Below, one piece after another: positions 61,446 to 64,000 of a stretch of 64,000 nucleotides of DNA (positions are counted from its first letter, which is position 1; the number at the start of each line of letters is the position of its first letter). The stretch comes from DAMCZI01 sp032095175 (GTDB lineage Bacteria > Bacillota > Clostridia > Clostridiales > Caloramatoraceae). The stretch is from NCBI GenBank assembly GCA_032095175.1, contig DAMCZI010000028.1, positions 1 to 64,000 on the forward strand. Reading direction: 5' to 3'. Both the position numbers and the translations under genes were made by a program. The notes beneath the pieces are model-generated. The model was not told where the DNA came from and did no database searches. It saw nothing but the letters and a program-made list of their open reading frames with translations.

Positions 61446-61922
61446 TTATTTCTCCTCCCTAAGCATGTTTAAAAGATCCATTACCTTTTCCGGAGTCATA
61501 GCTCCATGCACTTCCTCGTTAATGGTTAATGCAGGTGCAAGACCGCAGGCACCTAGGCAGGAAACTGTTTCAACAGTAAACATCATGTCATCTGTTGTGA
61601 TCTTATCCTCAGAGAGCCCCAATTCTTTTCTAAGCTTGTCCAAAATAGTAGTAGATTTTCTAACATGGCATGCAGTTCCGTCACATACTTTTATGACGTA
61701 TTTACCCTTAGGTTCCAAGGAAAAGTTTTCATAAAAGGTTGCTACACTATAAATCTTGGCCACGCTCATTCCAAGCTTATCTGAAAGGTATGTAAATACC
61801 TCCCTTGGCAAATATCTATAGGTTTCCTGTGTATCCTGCAATATTGCAATAATATTACAGGCTTTAAACCCATGGTTTTCTAATATAGTATCTAACCTAC
61901 TATAATCGAAAGTTCCTTTCAT
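61446..61922 (-). CDS. hydC: hydrogenase subunit HydC (NuoE-like)
   Basis: A 158-aa NuoE-like [2Fe-2S] protein. Cluster ligands are in KVCDGTACHVRKS near residue 84 and SCLGACGLAPALTIN near residue 125. First gene of the hydCBA operon. The ATG at 61922 is preceded by GGGGGG; the frame opens five codons further. The order C-B-A is typical of electron-bifurcating hydrogenases. Confidence 0.94.
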   Translation of the reverse strand: MKGTFDYSRLDTILENHGFKACNIIAILQDTQETYRYLPREVFTYLSDKLGMSVAKIYSVATFYENFSLEPKGKYVIKVCDGTACHVRKSTTILDKLRKELGLSEDKITTDDMMFTVETVSCLGACGLAPALTINEEVHGAMTPEKVMDLLNMLREEK

Positions 61923-61966
61923 TAGTTTACCCCCCATTTACTTTGTTAAAATATTATCACTTTTAT

Positions 61967-61995
61967 ATATTATACTATTAATGTAAATATTTCAA
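61967..61995 (-). promoter_or_regulatory. probable promoter of the hydrogenase operon
   Basis: On the minus strand, -35 TTGAAA (61995-61990) and -10 TAATAT (61972-61967) are 17 nt apart, 45 nt upstream of the hydC start. A TATAAT box overlaps with 15-nt spacing. The gap to 62164 also holds a TTGCAC/AATAAT pair for the plus-strand gene. Confidence 0.65.
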
Positions 61996-62164
61996 CATAA
62001 AAATAATATTTTCCATATAATTCACCATTTATATAGACACAAAGCAACAATAGTAACACTTATTTACTAAATTATGATATATAAAATGTTATATGTAATG
62101 AGCCTTGCACTTATCTTACGATATAGGAATAATATAAATAGAACAAATTCCTTGGAGGCTTTCC

Positions 62165-62974
62165 TTGAAATTTAATAATATTAGAGAAATTGCAATTTTT
62201 GAACATAGGTTTTGGCTGCAGATCTTAGGAGATCATTCCAGATTTATTTTAAATGCGCTTTCCCCAAAGGAGACAGCTTTTATACAGCAGGCTGAAAGAT
62301 TTATAGCATTATTCGATGAATTATTAGAAAAGGTACGTCTATCCCATCCAGAAGAGGATCTTTCTGTTTTAAATCAGCAGGCTTATGCTGCAGCAGTACG
62401 GATTAGACAATTCAAGCTAAAAATAATTGAAAGACATATTACTGGTAAAATCGATATATCACTTTCTCCTACCTTTATTAATCATATGCTTAATGAATTA
62501 GATGAATATATTCATATTTTGAAAGCTTTAATTAAGGGTAACGTACCTGATGTCAAGGATATTCATCTTCATCTATTGTGGCTTCTTGATGGTTCGGGTC
62601 ATGCTGCTGGGTTAGCTGGTGATCTTGATATGGCACAAAAGGAATTGATTAATAAGAGCAAAGGTTTCGAAAAGAATTTTAATGATATGTACCTAAGAGC
62701 AATAGAATTCCATGGTTATATGCGAACTGGTATTTATGAGTTTCCTGCTTTAGAAAAGCTTAATTATGATGCCAATGAAGTAATGACCTGCTTTAAGGAA
62801 TTCCTAAAGGAACTTGGTGATGCAATCTTGAGAAAAGAAGTTCTCGGTACCCTCTCGCCATTAATGCCAGATCATATGTTTAGGGAGGAATGCTACTATC
62901 TCACAAAGCTTTCTATGGTTTCAAAGATAAAGGCTCCTGAGTGTGATCCTGCAAAACCGAGGATAATAGTGTAA
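62165..62974 (+). CDS. DUF2935-domain protein
   Basis: A 269-aa helical protein with two DUF2935-like repeats: FEHRFWLQILGDHSRFILNAL near residue 11 and LLWLLDGSGHAAGLAGDLD near residue 140, each with conserved His. TTG start behind GGAGG at 9-nt spacing. These proteins occur in Clostridia and Bacilli, with metal-binding His and Glu positions reminiscent of ferritin-like helical bundles. Function is not established. It faces away from the hydrogenase operon. Confidence 0.82.
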   Translation: MKFNNIREIAIFEHRFWLQILGDHSRFILNALSPKETAFIQQAERFIALFDELLEKVRLSHPEEDLSVLNQQAYAAAVRIRQFKLKIIERHITGKIDISLSPTFINHMLNELDEYIHILKALIKGNVPDVKDIHLHLLWLLDGSGHAAGLAGDLDMAQKELINKSKGFEKNFNDMYLRAIEFHGYMRTGIYEFPALEKLNYDANEVMTCFKEFLKELGDAILRKEVLGTLSPLMPDHMFREECYYLTKLSMVSKIKAPECDPAKPRIIV

Positions 62975-62993
62975 AGATAATATTCAAAAATCA

Positions 62994-63019
62994 AAAGCCA
63001 CCTGTAATTGGGTGGCTTT
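62994..63019. terminator. terminator between convergent genes
   Basis: 9-bp perfect arms AAAGCCACC (62994-63002) and GGTGGCTTT (63011-63019), followed on the plus strand by ACTTTTATTTT. Confidence 0.85.
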
Positions 63020-63023
63020 ACTT

Positions 63024-64000
63024 TTATTTTGTCAATGGTACAATTTCACCATTATTTTGCTTAAGGTTAATGCCTTTCATTCCATTTATATTAAGATAGG
63101 TAATGAGATTGTTTTTCATAATTACAAACAAGTCTTCATAATTTCCATAGTGTTTCATAATAGCTTTTGCTATGTCACTTCGCGGTTTACAGAATTCTTC
63201 AATTGATTTACTAAACTCAGATCCATCCTTTGCTTCAATATATTCCTTCAGAATATAATTGCCAGCATCATTTTTAATATAAATAATCGCTGCTGGAATT
63301 ATACTTCCTCCACTCTCAGAAAGTGTTTTTTCGTAAAGCTTAAATTTGTTGCAATAAACAGTCACAAAGATCCTTAACTCATTTCCATTTTCATAGGTTC
63401 CAAATATATGTGGTGCAACAACGGTTACACTGTCGTTACTTTTGTGATCTGAATATTTTTCTATTGCAGCAGCATAAACCATTTGTTCAATCTTATCCTT
63501 TGTTTCATATTTAAATTCAGGTAACTTTGAAGCTTTATAAGGTGAAAGCTTTGAATACCACTCTTCTGGTGAAGTATATGTGCCTTCATTTACATTATTT
63601 CTATCACCCAATATTTCAATGCACAAGGACATCATAATATGAGCTTTAAGATCTTTTGTATTGCCATGTTCAAACAAGGAAAGCATATATTCTAATGCCT
63701 CATCTCCCATTTTAACTATATTTTCATATTCATTTTGATGTACCTTAATATAGTCGTCAGGAGCAGATGACTTCTTAGGGGATGACATAATTATTTCCAG
63801 GTTTTTTTCTACTGCAATGCTAACATCATTGCCTGTATTATCAATAAGTTTTTTAATATCACTCCAGTCTTTATTATCAATTATCGGTATAAATTCTTGC
63901 TCAAATTTTTTTAAGGATGAAGAATATTCTCTTATATCTTCCTTAAATATGGTATTAAACAATTGACGTTTAAATGGGAAACAATGAATTCCAACCTCAT
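63024..64000 (-). CDS. unrecognised protein, N-terminal part beyond the window
   Basis: The minus-strand frame is open from the window edge (codon containing 63998) to the stop at 63024, at least 325 codons. No convincing internal start is seen: the nearest candidate is a TTG at 63962 without a ribosome binding site, and the residues before it (GIHCFPFKRQ) continue in frame. The visible part is helical in its first half (FEQEFIPIIDNKDWSDI), and strand-rich later (ELRIFVTVYCNKFKLYEK, AAIIYIKND). I do not recognise a family. Confidence 0.7.
   Translation of the reverse strand, partial: EVGIHCFPFKRQLFNTIFKEDIREYSSSLKKFEQEFIPIIDNKDWSDIKKLIDNTGNDVSIAVEKNLEIIMSSPKKSSAPDDYIKVHQNEYENIVKMGDEALEYMLSLFEHGNTKDLKAHIMMSLCIEILGDRNNVNEGTYTSPEEWYSKLSPYKASKLPEFKYETKDKIEQMVYAAAIEKYSDHKSNDSVTVVAPHIFGTYENGNELRIFVTVYCNKFKLYEKTLSESGGSIIPAAIIYIKNDAGNYILKEYIEAKDGSEFSKSIEEFCKPRSDIAKAIMKHYGNYEDLFVIMKNNLITYLNINGMKGINLKQNNGEIVPLTK

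Noticed and set aside
1..64000. CRISPR arrays, rRNA or tRNA genes
   Set aside because: No regular direct repeats with spacers, no conserved 16S/23S blocks and no cloverleaf with TTCRANNC were found by reading; repeats here are palindromic and dispersed.

Overview
The window is low-GC, Gram-positive DNA, most likely from a Clostridium-type anaerobe. The reasons are the strong A+T bias, the G-rich ribosome binding sites (GGAGG, GGGGGA) before almost every start, a trimeric [FeFe] hydrogenase operon of HydABC type, a ZTP riboswitch, and many small-molecule-modifying enzymes. No rRNA, tRNA, intact insertion sequence, prophage or CRISPR array was seen. Most genes lie on the minus strand.

Layout. 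1-10 kb: a minus-strand run of an acetyltransferase, a heterodimeric ABC exporter pair, a double-length fused ABC exporter, an alpha/beta hydrolase and an APH-like kinase. 10-11.4 kb: two paralogous 92-aa CD3324/Mor-like proteins, each behind a long structured leader. 11.4-13.6 kb (plus strand): a ZTP riboswitch controlling a stand-alone AICAR formyltransferase, then a GrpB-family protein. 13.6-25.2 kb: two very large paralogous proteins (acetyltransferase domain plus about 850 residues of beta-rich sequence) flank an esterase, an MNT-HEPN pair, a membrane MutS-like ATPase and a YitT-family protein. 25-31 kb: acetyltransferases, a serine beta-lactamase-like hydrolase, a phosphotransferase, a putative metalloprotease and a nucleotidyltransferase. 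31-39 kb: an MFS exporter, a second heterodimeric ABC pair, a tandem SnoaL-like protein and an enterochelin-esterase-like hydrolase. 39 kb: a third CD3324 gene with the same leader architecture. 39.6-44 kb: a binding-protein-dependent importer of the Fe3+/2-aminoethylphosphonate type and a PHP phosphoesterase. 44-54 kb: an MFS exporter with a MerR-methyltransferase fusion, aldehyde dehydrogenase, Nudix hydrolase, a radical SAM/SPASM protein with two methyltransferases, an HD hydrolase, another MFS transporter and a 40-aa gene. 54-64 kb: an exported M28 peptidase, a flavodoxin, the hydrogenase operon, a DUF2935 protein and a gene cut by the window edge.

Much of the first 54 kb looks like an accessory set for handling small toxic molecules: exporters, acetyl-, phospho-, nucleotidyl- and methyl-transferases, and hydrolases. 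This is inferred from families; no substrate is known. In both ABC pairs one subunit has a degenerate Walker B and H-loop and the other a non-canonical signature, as expected of asymmetric heterodimeric exporters.

The most unusual signal is the leader of the three CD3324 genes. Each has a short upstream ORF with a good ribosome binding site. Each has a segment A inside that ORF which can pair either with a nearby segment B or with a distal segment D. Each also has a pairing that could cover the region around the gene's own ribosome binding site. The RNA pairing is kept while the peptide sequence and even the reading frame through segment A are not. This looks like a translation-responsive RNA switch; I do not recognise it as a described class. 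Other regulatory candidates are a shared motif next to three promoters, a 16-bp palindrome in the MNT-HEPN promoter, a hairpin between ribosome binding site and start codon of one gene, and a G7 tract that alone holds the two halves of the fused exporter in one frame.
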